NCBI RefSeq assembly: GCF_002954665.1
Contig: NZ_MSCM01000002.1
Location: 1,026,767 to 1,090,766, forward strand
Source of the DNA: Polaribacter glomeratus
GTDB lineage: Bacteria > Bacteroidota > Bacteroidia > Flavobacteriales > Flavobacteriaceae
Length of the DNA stretch: 64,000 nucleotides
Direction of reading: 5' to 3'
Each line of letters begins with the position of its first letter. Within the stretch, counting starts at the first letter, position 1. A model generated the notes under the pieces. It saw nothing but the letters and a program-made list of their open reading frames with translations, did not search any database and was not told the DNA's origin. Of this stretch, positions 1-8,732 are shown piece by piece. Both the position numbers and the translations under genes were made by a program.

Positions 1-1232
1 ATAACGACAGAAGATTCTCCTTTTCGTTCTTCAGTCAATTTTTCAAAGGGAACAGGAGTTACTTCTATATGAATATCAATTCTATCTAGTAAAGGGCCAG
101 AAATCTTGCTTAAATAACGTTGCATTTCTTGCGGAGAAGAGGTCATGGGTGAGCTTGGATCATTAAAATATCCACTCGGACTCGGATTCATACTTGCTAC
201 CAACATAAAACTACAAGGATAGGTAACCGTAAATTTTGCTCTAGAAATTGTAACATCCCTATCTTCTAAAGGTTGACGCATTACTTCTAATACCGATCTT
301 TTAAATTCTGGTAATTCATCTAAAAATAAAACGCCGTTATGCGATAAAGAAATTTCTCCTGGCTGCGGATATTGGCCACCACCAACTAAAGCAACATCAG
401 AAATGGTGTGATGCGGACTTCTAAAAGGTCTTTGAAATAATAAGCCATTGTTTTTTGTTTTACCAACTACAGAATGAATTTTTGTGGTTTCTAGCGCTTC
501 ATGCAACGTCATTGGTGGTAAAATACTTGGCAATCTTTTTGCTAACATTGTTTTTCCTGAACCCGGAGGACCAATTAAAATAATATTATGCCCGCCAGCA
601 GCTGCAATTTCCATACAACGTTTTATAGATTCTTGCCCTTTTACATCCGAAAAATCAAACTCTGGAAAATCGATATTTTTATAAAATTCAGCTCTTGTGT
701 CTACAATTGTGGGTTCAATTTTTTTATCACCATTAAAATGATTGATAACTTCCATGATGTTTTCTACTCCTAAAACTTCTAAATTATCTACAATAGCAGC
801 CTCTTTAGCGTTGTCTTTTGGTAAAATAAAATATTTATAACCTTCTTCGCGCGCTTTTATGGCAATAGGTAAAGCACCTCTTATAGGTTGTAAGCTTCCA
901 TCCAAAGAAAGCTCGCCCATAATAATATATTCATCAATATTGGTAGATTTTATTTGATTGGAAGCGGTAAGAATCCCCATAGCCAAAGTTAAATCATAAG
1001 CAGCACCTTCTTTTCTGATATCCGCAGGCGCCATGTTTATGATGATTTTTTTACCAGGAAGCGTGTAATTATTGTTGTTTAAAGCGGCAGAAATCCGATA
1101 CGAACTTTCGCTAACTGCTTTGTCTGGCAAGCCAACCAAATGGTAGCCAATTCCTTTATCTATATTAACTTCGACGGTAATTGTGGTGGCTTCAATACCG
1201 AAAACGGCAGAACCATAAACTTTAACTAGCAT
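1..1232 (-). CDS. comM: ComM/YifB-family Mg-chelatase-like AAA+ ATPase (C-terminus outside window)
   Basis: About 410 residues are visible, starting at ATG 1232; the C-terminus lies beyond the left edge. The N-terminal ChlI-like domain begins [16 protein letters not shown] Walker A motif, GPPGSGKT, lies at about residues 221-228, and a Walker B-like [11 protein letters not shown] follows. The [14 protein letters not shown] stretch is typical of this family. ComM is a hexameric helicase that promotes branch migration during natural transformation in Gram-negative bacteria; that role comes from the family and is not shown here. The usual length is about 510 residues, so about 100 are missing. 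A terminator and a stray ppc fragment lie just upstream of its start. Confidence 0.93.
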   Translation of the reverse strand, partial: MLVKVYGSAVFGIEATTITVEVNIDKGIGYHLVGLPDKAVSESSYRISAALNNNNYTLPGKKIIINMAPADIRKEGAAYDLTLAMGILTASNQIKSTNIDEYIIMGELSLDGSLQPIRGALPIAIKAREEGYKYFILPKDNAKEAAIVDNLEVLGVENIMEVINHFNGDKKIEPTIVDTRAEFYKNIDFPEFDFSDVKGQESIKRCMEIAAAGGHNIILIGPPGSGKTMLAKRLPSILPPMTLHEALETTKIHSVVGKTKNNGLLFQRPFRSPHHTISDVALVGGGQYPQPGEISLSHNGVLFLDELPEFKRSVLEVMRQPLEDRDVTISRAKFTVTYPCSFMLVASMNPSPSGYFNDPSSPMTSSPQEMQRYLSKISGPLLDRIDIHIEVTPVPFEKLTEERKGESSVV

Positions 1233-1269
1233 TTTTTTTCTTTAAAGATAAAGAATCTAGCCGAATAAA

Positions 1270-1301
1270 AAAATGCGAGCAAAATAATTTGCTCGCATTT
1301 T
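1270..1301. terminator. Rho-independent terminator hairpin
   Basis: A perfect 14-bp stem (AAAATGCGAGCAAA and its complement) encloses a 4-base loop, with A/T tracts on both sides. It lies directly after the detached ppc 3' fragment and before comM. It is probably the original terminator of ppc, now separated from the intact gene. Confidence 0.75.
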
Positions 1302-1323
1302 ATATTAAAATTTTAATTTTATA

Positions 1324-1640
1324 CTAAGCCGAGTTTCTACTCGCATTAATATTACCAAATAAAGAACGCATCACCATTTTTTCATAAACCTCAATTTCTG
1401 CCGTATTTCCTTCCGTTTTTTGAAGTTCTTGAATTCTCTTTAACGCAAATTGTTGTATCGTTAATAAAGGTAAAACAATGTTTTCTCTAATTGCTATCGA
1501 TGCTTTTCCTACCGGATGATTTTCCATCAATTCTGTATGACCCGCCAGTTTTAATAACAAACGTTTTGTAGTTAGGTATTCTTCATGAATTAAATTCCAA
1601 AATTCACCATAAACAGGGTCGTCTGCCATATAAGCCGTTG
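1324..1640 (-). pseudogene. Detached 3'-end copy of ppc (last ~104 codons)
   Basis: The frame encodes 104 residues (TAYMADDPVYGEFW to NINASRNSA) identical to the C-terminus of the complete phosphoenolpyruvate carboxylase at 5985-8564. No proper start exists: an in-frame TAG lies just upstream of a TTG at 1644, and the PEPC catalytic domains are absent. It cannot be a working enzyme. The nucleotide match to 5988-6300 is about 98%. Every difference I found is a synonymous third-position change, plus TAG versus TAA at the stop. This is best read as the displaced gene end left when a segment inserted at the 3' end of ppc. Confidence 0.9.
1327..1639. repeat. Direct repeat, left copy (ppc 3' end)
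   Basis: This 313-bp segment recurs at 5988-6300 in the same orientation at an offset of 4661 bp. The central ~205 bp are identical and the few mismatches cluster near the two ends. It bounds the inferred ppc island on the left. Confidence 0.92.
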
Positions 1641-1695
1641 GCAACTATAAAAATGACGAAACTCAGGTTGAACATTAAATCTGCTAAATTGATTT

Positions 1696-1719
1696 TTTTG
1701 GTGTAAATTAGCACCAAAA
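1696..1719. promoter_or_regulatory. Probable autoregulatory operator of the toxin-antitoxin pair
   Basis: TTTTGGTG and CACCAAAA form a perfect 8-bp inverted repeat around an 8-bp spacer, ending 9 bp before the antitoxin ATG. ParD-like antitoxins usually bind such palindromes to repress their own operon. The repeat is seen; the function is inferred. Confidence 0.5.
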
Positions 1720-1728
1720 TAAAATATT

Positions 1729-1962
1729 ATGGGAAGACAAAGTATTTCGTTCACTCAACCAAATGATGAATGGCTAAAAAATCAAGTTGATAAAAAAGAG
1801 TATTCTACTAAAAGTGAACTTGTAAACGATTTAATTAGACAAGCAAGAAAACAACAAAGACAAATTGACTGGATTAGTGCTAAATTGGAGAAAGCTGAAA
1901 ATAGCGGATTTACGAATTTGAGTAAAGAACAAATATTAGCGGAATCAAAGTCGTTGATTTAA
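1729..1962 (+). CDS. ParD-like type II antitoxin
   Basis: A 77-residue protein beginning MGRQSISFTQPNDEWL. The N-terminal ~50 residues look like a ribbon-helix-helix DNA-binding domain (ISFTQPNDEWLKNQV, then TKSELVNDLIRQARK). The charged C-terminal tail would wrap the toxin, as in the ParD/CopG group. The stop overlaps the toxin start by one base (TAATG), so the two are translationally coupled. A palindrome just upstream is the likely operator. The family predicts a labile antitoxin that neutralises the downstream ParE-like protein. The pair sits inside the ppc island, consistent with a role in keeping the island. Confidence 0.85.
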   Translation: MGRQSISFTQPNDEWLKNQVDKKEYSTKSELVNDLIRQARKQQRQIDWISAKLEKAENSGFTNLSKEQILAESKSLI

Positions 1963-2249
1963 TGCCTAATTATAAAATAAGTAATTTAGCGAAAGAAGAC
2001 TTAATAAGAATGCATAAATACGGAGTTGAAAAATTCGGAATGATTCAAGCTGATAAATATTTCGATTCTTTCTTTGAAAACTTTGACATTATAGCGGAAA
2101 ATCCATTTTATTTTGAAGCCGTCGACTATATAAAAATAGGATATCGACGTTGTGTTTCTGGTTCAGATAGTATTTATTACAAAGTAAATAATAATATTCT
2201 AGAAATTATGGCAATAATTGGAAGACAAGATTTAAAAAATATTCTCTGA
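1962..2249 (+). CDS. ParE/RelE-superfamily toxin
   Basis: A 95-residue protein beginning MPNYKISNLAKEDL. The opening resembles the ParE family pattern of an early beta strand followed by a helix with A.EDL. The later stretch YRRCVSGSDSIYYKV matches the conserved GyRrf..g.y.iyY strand region, and the end IMAIIGRQDL matches the usual v..IlhgrqD. ParE toxins poison DNA gyrase, while RelE relatives cleave mRNA; sequence alone does not settle the target, but the antitoxin type favours ParE. It is coupled to the antitoxin by a 1-bp overlap. Confidence 0.87.
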   Translation: MPNYKISNLAKEDLIRMHKYGVEKFGMIQADKYFDSFFENFDIIAENPFYFEAVDYIKIGYRRCVSGSDSIYYKVNNNILEIMAIIGRQDLKNIL

Positions 2250-2481
2250 TTTAAAAATTACAGTTGCCATCACCGTGTGTAAAATATTGCTGTATTTACA
2301 TAAACTAAAGCTTATCGCTTTTTTGCCAACTTCTGAATTTCTGTTGGAAATTCTTCGTTCACAAAAACGCAACATTTGATACAAAACAACGTTAAAATTA
2401 AGATGAACTTTGCAAGTTTATCAACTTACCAAATACTTTATAATTTTATCCATTAATTTTTCAATTATATTTTTCTGAAAA

Positions 2482-4053
2482 CTATTTATTATATATTTCA
2501 TCAATAATTTTTTCAAAAATGACTTCATCAGAAGGAGAAGGAGCTTTATTTAAGATGATTTTATTTTCTTTATTAAAAATAACATATTGTGGTATTTCAT
2601 TCACTTTAAAAAAACTAGCCAAAGAAGATTTGCGCCCTTTTAACAGAAAAAAAGAGTTGTTAAAATTTAATACATTTTCAAATTTTTTATTAGCTACTAA
2701 CCATTTTTTGTAATCTTTTTCAGGCGAAATATATATCCACTCAACATTATTTTCAACCAAAAGTCTATCTTTAAAAGGTTTGCCTTCTTTAATTTGTTCT
2801 ATACAAGGTGGGCACCAACTTGCCCAAAAATCAACAACTTTTATTCTTTCTTTAGATCGCGCAAAAATTTTTCGTAAAGTTAAAGTGTCTCCTATATTGT
2901 TAATAAATTTAGAGTCTAAAGCGGATTCTGATAATTTAAAATCATACGATTCTAAATCTGCTTTTATACCATTCATAAATTCAATATAAGATGGTTTTGT
3001 AAATTGTTCTTGGTACTCATCAATAGTACTTTTTAAGAGTTCAATACTATTTATACTATTTCCAAACCCTTTTAAATGATAATCTCTTATCATTCTTGCA
3101 ATGGCATAATTTTCTATTTCACCATCAAAGTTTTTTTGAATAAATTCTTTTTCTGCTAAGAACTTTTCTTTTGAATAGGGTAAATATTTTGAGTCGAGAA
3201 AATAATATCTTATGTATGGATTAATATTATTTTTAAAGTACGTACTATTATTAAGGGCAATTACATCTTTGAATTCTTCAATTGATATTTTTCCAAAATA
3301 ATTAGACAAATCAAAAATAACTTCTGAATTTTTAATCGTTTCTTTTTGAATTATTGGCATTAATCCATCAAATTCATTAAAGTAATAGCCATCTCTACTT
3401 GATTTAACATTTACAGGATTGATAAGAGAATATAAATATTCATGCTTTAGATTACTTTTTATAGTATTAATAAAATATTTAGATTGAATGTTATTCTTTT
3501 TAACATATTGATTTAAAAAAGCAATTCTTTTATTGTAAATAGACTTTATACTTTCTTTGTACAAATTTAGATTACCTGTATAAGGGTTTTTTTGATATTC
3601 AGGCGTTTGACGATTCATTTCTGAATAATAATTATTTTGTATCGCATTTTTACCAAAAAACAATACTTTTCCATCTTTTATTTTGATGCTAATTGTGTCT
3701 CCTGGAATCAGAAAAATAAAACCACGATAAAATGCTTTACCACCTCCTAGAACAACTTCTGAAAACAATGGTTTATCTATTGAATTCAAAACCATATGTA
3801 ATGAATCAGCAAAAATTTCTTTTGTAGCATCTAAATGTGGTCTTCCAAATAGATAAGTACTATTCATAATGCTAAGGTATTCAAATGCAATAATATCATC
3901 AGTAGTTCCAGTAATTACAACTTTATTTAATTTAGAATCTCTATTTTCAATAAAACTGTTTGATTTTAAAGCCTCTTTTTTTGGCAACGTATTTTTCTTA
4001 CAATGAAGTAATAATGAAAAAACTATTACACAAATAATATATCTAAATTTCAT
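2482..4053 (-). CDS. TlpA-like thioredoxin-fold lipoprotein (island copy 1)
   Basis: 523 residues. The N-terminus is a lipoprotein signal (MKFRYIICVIVFSLLLHC), so the protein is anchored on the envelope side. The first ~390 residues are a helical region I do not recognise. The C-terminal ~130 form a TlpA/AhpC-type thioredoxin domain with redox motif WCPPC at about 413-417 and a cis-proline loop, EIPQYV, near 489. Such proteins reduce or isomerise disulfides outside the cytoplasm. The gene lies 73 bp downstream of the cysteine-rich peptide gene and is co-oriented with it and the second TlpA gene, which suggests the peptide as a substrate (inference). Confidence 0.85.
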   Translation of the reverse strand: MKFRYIICVIVFSLLLHCKKNTLPKKEALKSNSFIENRDSKLNKVVITGTTDDIIAFEYLSIMNSTYLFGRPHLDATKEIFADSLHMVLNSIDKPLFSEVVLGGGKAFYRGFIFLIPGDTISIKIKDGKVLFFGKNAIQNNYYSEMNRQTPEYQKNPYTGNLNLYKESIKSIYNKRIAFLNQYVKKNNIQSKYFINTIKSNLKHEYLYSLINPVNVKSSRDGYYFNEFDGLMPIIQKETIKNSEVIFDLSNYFGKISIEEFKDVIALNNSTYFKNNINPYIRYYFLDSKYLPYSKEKFLAEKEFIQKNFDGEIENYAIARMIRDYHLKGFGNSINSIELLKSTIDEYQEQFTKPSYIEFMNGIKADLESYDFKLSESALDSKFINNIGDTLTLRKIFARSKERIKVVDFWASWCPPCIEQIKEGKPFKDRLLVENNVEWIYISPEKDYKKWLVANKKFENVLNFNNSFFLLKGRKSSLASFFKVNEIPQYVIFNKENKIILNKAPSPSDEVIFEKIIDEIYNK

Positions 4054-4126
4054 GTTAGAGCTTTAAAATTAAGTTAATTATATAATGGAAACTGGGATTT
4101 TTTAACCCCTGTTATTTTATAGATTA

Positions 4127-4324
4127 CTACCAACATGAACACGATGAAAATCCATCAAATGGCTGACACACACCAACGGCCCAGCCGTCACAATCTAAAG
4201 CTTCGTAAGTTCCACCGCCTTTGCATGATACCCAACACTTTCCTAAAAGAACCAAACCTCCCAAAACCACTTTCTGTTCAACTCTATTAAGAGCCTTACC
4301 AATGTTTAAAATTTGTTTTTTCAT
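4127..4324 (-). CDS. Cysteine-rich double-glycine-leader peptide (bacteriocin/RiPP-like)
   Basis: A 65-residue peptide. Residues 1-23 (MKKQILNIGKALNRVEQK, then VVLGG) look like the double-glycine leader found on Bacteroidota bacteriocin-like precursors. Cleavage after GG would release a 42-residue core with six cysteines and several glycines and aromatics, ending SSCSCW. Six cysteines could form three disulfides, which fits the two flanking thioredoxin-fold lipoproteins. No lanthipeptide synthetase, radical SAM enzyme or peptidase-containing ABC transporter is nearby, so export would need genes elsewhere. Antimicrobial or signalling function is not shown. The upstream region is A/T-rich with no clear -7 box. 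Confidence 0.75.
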   Translation of the reverse strand: MKKQILNIGKALNRVEQKVVLGGLVLLGKCWVSCKGGGTYEALDCDGWAVGVCQPFDGFSSCSCW

Positions 4325-4450
4325 AATTTAAAATTTAAAGATATTAAAATAACTTAAGCTTTTAATATCCATTGAGTAAGTTAGACAATCGTTGCAACAA
4401 TATTTTTTGTTTAATCAATAAAAAAAGTATTGCCTATAAATACTTAAATT

Positions 4451-5794
4451 TTATTTTTTTAAATTTATAATACGTTTCAACTCCTTAAAATTACTTGTGC
4501 CACTTTCTTTATAAAGTATATTCATTTCATTGTCAACTAATAGTAAAGTAGGGTAATATGTAATTCGAAGATCTTTAATGATACCTTTTCCATTACTTCT
4601 ATTATAGAAATACTGCGGCCAATCCATTTCGTTTTTGGTTGTATATTGAATTACATCATTCAAATTTTTATCGTAAGCAATACTTATTAAATTAATTTGG
4701 CCTTTATTTTTATTAAAAAATTCTTTTAAAGTTGGTATTTGTTCTCTGCAAGGTTTGCACCATGTTCCCCAAAAATCTATTAGTGTGTATTTTTTCTTCT
4801 TTAAAATATCTGCTAATTTTTCTTTTTTTAAAGTTAAATTTTTTAATTTCTGACCAATCTTATTCCCGTAAATAAACTTTTTACCTTTAATTTCTTTAAT
4901 TTTTAGATTATTTAAATCGTTAGAAATATCTTCTAAAACAAAAACTTTATTTCCAAGTTTTATGGAATCTTTTATTTCGTATTTAAAATTTTGATTTATT
5001 ATTGGATTTTTATCATCAAAATTTTGTGTTGATGGTTTTATGTAAAGCGAAAAATTACCTCTGGAAGTACCTTGAACAATAAAAACATATTCGAGCTCAT
5101 CTAAAACAACATTTCCTTCCCAATAATCTTTGAACTTTAGTAACAGCCTAGATTTTTTTGAAATTTCATCATTCGTTTCAGAAAATCTGTAATCATTTAA
5201 AGAGGGATAAATAATTGCTTTTCGTTTAAAACGAGTAATAACACCTTCCTCTTCGGCCCAATAACTATAGTCTATTTTAGGAATATTTTTCAAATCTACA
5301 CTGTCAGAATCATGATTTCTGAAATCTGATTTAAAAATAATAGGTTTTTCGTCTTTAAAATTTCCGTTTTTATTTTGATCTACATATAAAATTTGGCGAT
5401 CTTTTTTAAATTGAATACCAACCAAAAGTTTATTGTCTTTGGGAGTGTTTTGATATTTAAGAGAATCAATACCTATTCGCATGAATTCTTCTTTACTTAA
5501 ATAATCCTTTTTAAATAATTCAAAAATATATGAAAAATAATTTGTTTTTAAAGTAGAAATAATGAGAGAGTCTTTTAAATCAAAATGAGAATTACTCATT
5601 AAATCTTGATAATATTTTGGATATTTTTCATATTGAGATGAGAATTGTATTGTATTTTCAATAGGTTCAAAAAAAGAATAATTACCTTCTTTTAGTTCTA
5701 ATGTTATAATAGTTTGCCCTTTTTGAGTTTCATTATTTTTACCATTACATGACAGTAAAATAAAAAATAGTAAAACTAGATTAATTGTTTTCAT
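4451..5794 (-). CDS. TlpA-like thioredoxin-fold lipoprotein (island copy 2)
   Basis: 447 residues from ATG 5794; the frame also extends to a TTG at 5818, but the ATG sits right before a good lipoprotein signal (MKTINLVLLFFILLSC). An N-terminal ~310-residue region has no family I recognise. The C-terminal thioredoxin domain carries WCKPC at about 345-349 and a cis-proline segment, ITYYPTLLLVD. It resembles the envelope TlpA/ResA reductases. It is the first gene of the minus-strand trio in the island, 126 bp upstream of the cysteine-rich peptide. The two TlpA genes are clearly different proteins outside the redox domain, so they are not a recent duplicate. Confidence 0.83.
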   Translation of the reverse strand: MKTINLVLLFFILLSCNGKNNETQKGQTIITLELKEGNYSFFEPIENTIQFSSQYEKYPKYYQDLMSNSHFDLKDSLIISTLKTNYFSYIFELFKKDYLSKEEFMRIGIDSLKYQNTPKDNKLLVGIQFKKDRQILYVDQNKNGNFKDEKPIIFKSDFRNHDSDSVDLKNIPKIDYSYWAEEEGVITRFKRKAIIYPSLNDYRFSETNDEISKKSRLLLKFKDYWEGNVVLDELEYVFIVQGTSRGNFSLYIKPSTQNFDDKNPIINQNFKYEIKDSIKLGNKVFVLEDISNDLNNLKIKEIKGKKFIYGNKIGQKLKNLTLKKEKLADILKKKKYTLIDFWGTWCKPCREQIPTLKEFFNKNKGQINLISIAYDKNLNDVIQYTTKNEMDWPQYFYNRSNGKGIIKDLRITYYPTLLLVDNEMNILYKESGTSNFKELKRIINLKK

Positions 5795-5930
5795 TTTCTT
5801 AAAATTGAATTTGTTCAAGGCTTTGTTTATTGACGTCTAAAAGTTGTTTTTCATGAATTTATGATTCAGCAATAATAACTGAAATAGCTATCTTATTTTT
5901 ATTTAAAGTTAGATGAAATAAAGAAATAAA

Positions 5931-5962
5931 AAAAATGCAACCAAAAATTTGATTGCATTTTT
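5931..5962 (-). terminator. Terminator downstream of intact ppc
   Basis: The stem AAAAATGCAA/TTGCATTTTT has a 12-base loop and T-runs, about 20 bp past the ppc stop. It differs from the hairpin at 1270-1301, which fits the idea that the island supplied its own end for ppc. Confidence 0.6.
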
Positions 5963-5984
5963 CTATAAATAAGTTTTTTTGTTG

Positions 5985-8564
5985 TTATGCCGAGTTTCTA
6001 CTCGCATTTATGTTCCCAAATAAAGAACGCATCACCATTTTTTCATAAACCTCAATTTCTGCCGTATTTCCTTCCGTTTTTTGAAGTTCTTGAATTCTCT
6101 TTAACGCAAATTGTTGTATCGTTAATAAAGGTAAAACAATGTTTTCTCTAATTGCTATCGATGCTTTTCCTACCGGATGATTTTCCATCAATTCTGTATG
6201 ACCCGCCAGTTTTAATAACAAACGTTTTGTGGTTAGGTATTCTTCATGAATTAAATTCCAAAATTCACCATAAACAGGGTCGTCTGCCATGTAAGCTGTT
6301 AAACCAAAAAACGACTTTGTTAAACTCATCATACTGTTTTCTAGCAAGGTTTTAAAGAAATCGGATGCATTGTAAAATTCTACAATTTCATCAAATCTAC
6401 CAGCTTCTTCGTATTTTTTTAAGGCAGCTCCTACACCATAAAAACCAGGTACATTTTGTTTTAATTGACTCCAGCTGCCAACAAAAGGGATTGCTCTTAA
6501 AGAAGCAAAATCTAAAGTATCAGAAGTTGAGCGTTTACTTGGTCTGCTACCAATATTGGTTTTAGCATAATATTTTAACGTACTCATTTTTTCTAAATAC
6601 GGTAAAAACTGCGGATGATTTTTAAAATCTACGTATGTTTTATAACTTGTAACTGCCAAATCTTCAATAATAGTTCTGTTTTTATCGTTTATTTGATCCT
6701 TGTTAAACATTTCGTTTTTAATACCAGAACTTATTAATTGTTCTAAGTTGTATTGCGATGAGTTTAAAGTTCCAAAATTAGAGCTAATTGTTTGTCCTTG
6801 TATGGTTAACTGTATTTCTTTATCTTCAATTGTTGGTCCTAAAGAAGCATAAAATTTATGTGTTTTTCCGCCTCCTCTTGCAGGTGGTCCACCACGTCCG
6901 TCAAAGAAAATTACATCAATATCAAACTCTCTAGAAATTTTTGTTAAAGCTTCTTTCGCTTTAAAAATACCCCAGTTTGCCATTAAATAACCACCATCTT
7001 TTGTTCCATCAGAAAAACCTAACATAATTGTTTGCTTGTTTTTTCTTTTTGATAAATGATATCTGTACGTGTTATTTGTATATAATGTGCGCATTACATC
7101 GCTTGCATTTTCTAAATCATCTACCGTTTCAAAAAGCGGAATTACATCAACCGGTAATTCGTTTTCAAAGCCGCATAAATTTAGCATTGCAAAAGTTTGC
7201 ATTACGTTTAGTGCACTTTGGTTATTACTGATGATATATCTGTTTGCACCACGTTCGCCATTTCTTTGTTGAATTGTTTTTAAAGCATAAATAGATTCAA
7301 TTGTTTTTACAGACATTTCATCAGACAAAATTAAAGGGTCTATCGTTCCTTTTACCAACGATAAAATATCTATTTGTTCATCGGCTGATAAATGATGATA
7401 ATTTTTAGGGAATGTAGTGTCGCCAGTTTCAATTAAGTCTGTTACAATTTGCGTAAACGCATCGTGATGCACTCTGCTATCTTGCCTAATATCTAACGTT
7501 GCAAAATGAAAACCAAAAATTCTAACTTTGTTAATAAAGTCATTTAATTCTTCTACAAACAAAGATTGATGCTTGTTCACTACAATTTCTCTGGCAGCAT
7601 ACAATTCTTCTAAAAGTATTTTCTGAGAAAAATTAACTTTTGCATAACTTCTTACAACGTGTTTGTACAAACGCTTCTCTAATCCTGCTAAAATTTCTTG
7701 AACACCATCAAACGTAAAACGTCTTTTTAAACGTCTAACATCTCTGTAATAATTTCTTAAAATTGATTGACGCAATCTTTCGGCAACATCTAAGGTAATT
7801 TGTGTAGTTACAAAAGGATTACCGTCTCTATCGCCTCCTGGCCAAAAACCAAGATCTATAATTTCGTTTTGCATTGGGCCGCCGTCATAAACGTGCTGCT
7901 GAATATAGTTGTATATTTTACTAACAGAATGATAAAATACATTTTCTAAATACCAAATTAAACTTACCGCTTCATCAAAAGGAGTAGGTTTAGATTTTTT
8001 GTAAAAAGGAGTTTTTCCTAATTGTGCTAAAAGATTTTTGATAAGTAGCAAATCATCATTTTGAATCGCTGTATCTAAATCTGTAATGATTCCTAAAACA
8101 GAACCAGGATAAAACTGAGTAGGATGTGCCGTTAAAACAACACGTACTTTAAAGTCTTCTAGATGTTTTTTTAAATCTTCTTTTTTGCCACTTAAAAGCG
8201 CAGTTTCTTCAGAGTTTCTAAGTGTACCCAAACCATCCATGTTATTTACCGTAGGAAAAGCGGCGTCTTCAACAGCATCAAACAAAACTACCTGACGTTC
8301 TATATATTGAATAAATTGAAAGAGTAAATCTTTTTTACCTTTTTCTGTAGGATTTTCTAAGTATTTATTAAAAAATTTTTCTACAATTTCTGTTGGATTT
8401 AATCCTTGTTGAAAACCATTTTCGCAAATTTTATGAAAAAGAGGTAGTAAAACACCTGTATTATTTATGGTGTCGAAAGGAAGTGTAATAAAAATACTGT
8501 TGTAAATTTGATATTTAGACAGCACATTATCGTTAAATCTTGTAATTTTTGGTAAATCAGACAT
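5985..8564 (-). CDS. ppc: Phosphoenolpyruvate carboxylase
   Basis: 859 residues, near the usual 850-900. It adds bicarbonate to phosphoenolpyruvate to make oxaloacetate, an anaplerotic step in the cytoplasm. The N-terminal catalytic motif VLTAHPTQ puts the essential His at about 147. The glycine- and arginine-rich loop FDGRGGPPARGGG and the motif GFSDGTKDGG are present, and the C-terminus ends in the typical RNSA. The last 104 codons are duplicated at 1324-1640. The coding frame is intact across the junction at about 6300, so the hybrid gene should be functional. Confidence 0.97.
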   Translation of the reverse strand: MSDLPKITRFNDNVLSKYQIYNSIFITLPFDTINNTGVLLPLFHKICENGFQQGLNPTEIVEKFFNKYLENPTEKGKKDLLFQFIQYIERQVVLFDAVEDAAFPTVNNMDGLGTLRNSEETALLSGKKEDLKKHLEDFKVRVVLTAHPTQFYPGSVLGIITDLDTAIQNDDLLLIKNLLAQLGKTPFYKKSKPTPFDEAVSLIWYLENVFYHSVSKIYNYIQQHVYDGGPMQNEIIDLGFWPGGDRDGNPFVTTQITLDVAERLRQSILRNYYRDVRRLKRRFTFDGVQEILAGLEKRLYKHVVRSYAKVNFSQKILLEELYAAREIVVNKHQSLFVEELNDFINKVRIFGFHFATLDIRQDSRVHHDAFTQIVTDLIETGDTTFPKNYHHLSADEQIDILSLVKGTIDPLILSDEMSVKTIESIYALKTIQQRNGERGANRYIISNNQSALNVMQTFAMLNLCGFENELPVDVIPLFETVDDLENASDVMRTLYTNNTYRYHLSKRKNKQTIMLGFSDGTKDGGYLMANWGIFKAKEALTKISREFDIDVIFFDGRGGPPARGGGKTHKFYASLGPTIEDKEIQLTIQGQTISSNFGTLNSSQYNLEQLISSGIKNEMFNKDQINDKNRTIIEDLAVTSYKTYVDFKNHPQFLPYLEKMSTLKYYAKTNIGSRPSKRSTSDTLDFASLRAIPFVGSWSQLKQNVPGFYGVGAALKKYEEAGRFDEIVEFYNASDFFKTLLENSMMSLTKSFFGLTAYMADDPVYGEFWNLIHEEYLTTKRLLLKLAGHTELMENHPVGKASIAIRENIVLPLLTIQQFALKRIQELQKTEGNTAEIEVYEKMVMRSLFGNINASRNSA
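5988..6300. repeat. Direct repeat, right copy (ppc 3' end)
   Basis: The partner of 1327-1639, inside the intact ppc gene. It marks the right border of the inferred island. Confidence 0.92.
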
Positions 8565-8732
8565 TTCTTCTAAAATTTATTTCGTGAATTTACAAAAAAG
8601 CAAAAATAAAGAACCTTGCTTTTTGGTAATAATCGCTTATTTAATTACGAAAACGATATAAATTTAGAGTGATTTTTTACAAATACATAAATTGTGATGA
8701 AGTCTCTTGTTTTTGTTGATTTTAAAATATGC

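Larger units (their letters stand above)
1640..5987. mobile_element. Genomic island inserted at the ppc 3' end (inferred)
   Basis: About 4.35 kb lie between the two copies of the ppc 3' end. The segment holds a toxin-antitoxin pair on the plus strand, then a TlpA-like gene, a cysteine-rich peptide gene and a second TlpA-like gene on the minus strand. The layout (intact gene, cargo, displaced gene end) matches elements that enter a gene's 3' end and supply a replacement end. No integrase or transposase is present, so import by homologous recombination, or loss of the recombinase, is possible. The insertion event is inferred; the repeats are directly visible. Confidence 0.6.

Noticed and set aside
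1324-1644. The ppc fragment read as a 106-residue gene starting at TTG 1644
   Set aside because: It is identical to the C-terminus of PEPC, has a stop codon just upstream and no start signal, so it is a pseudogene fragment.
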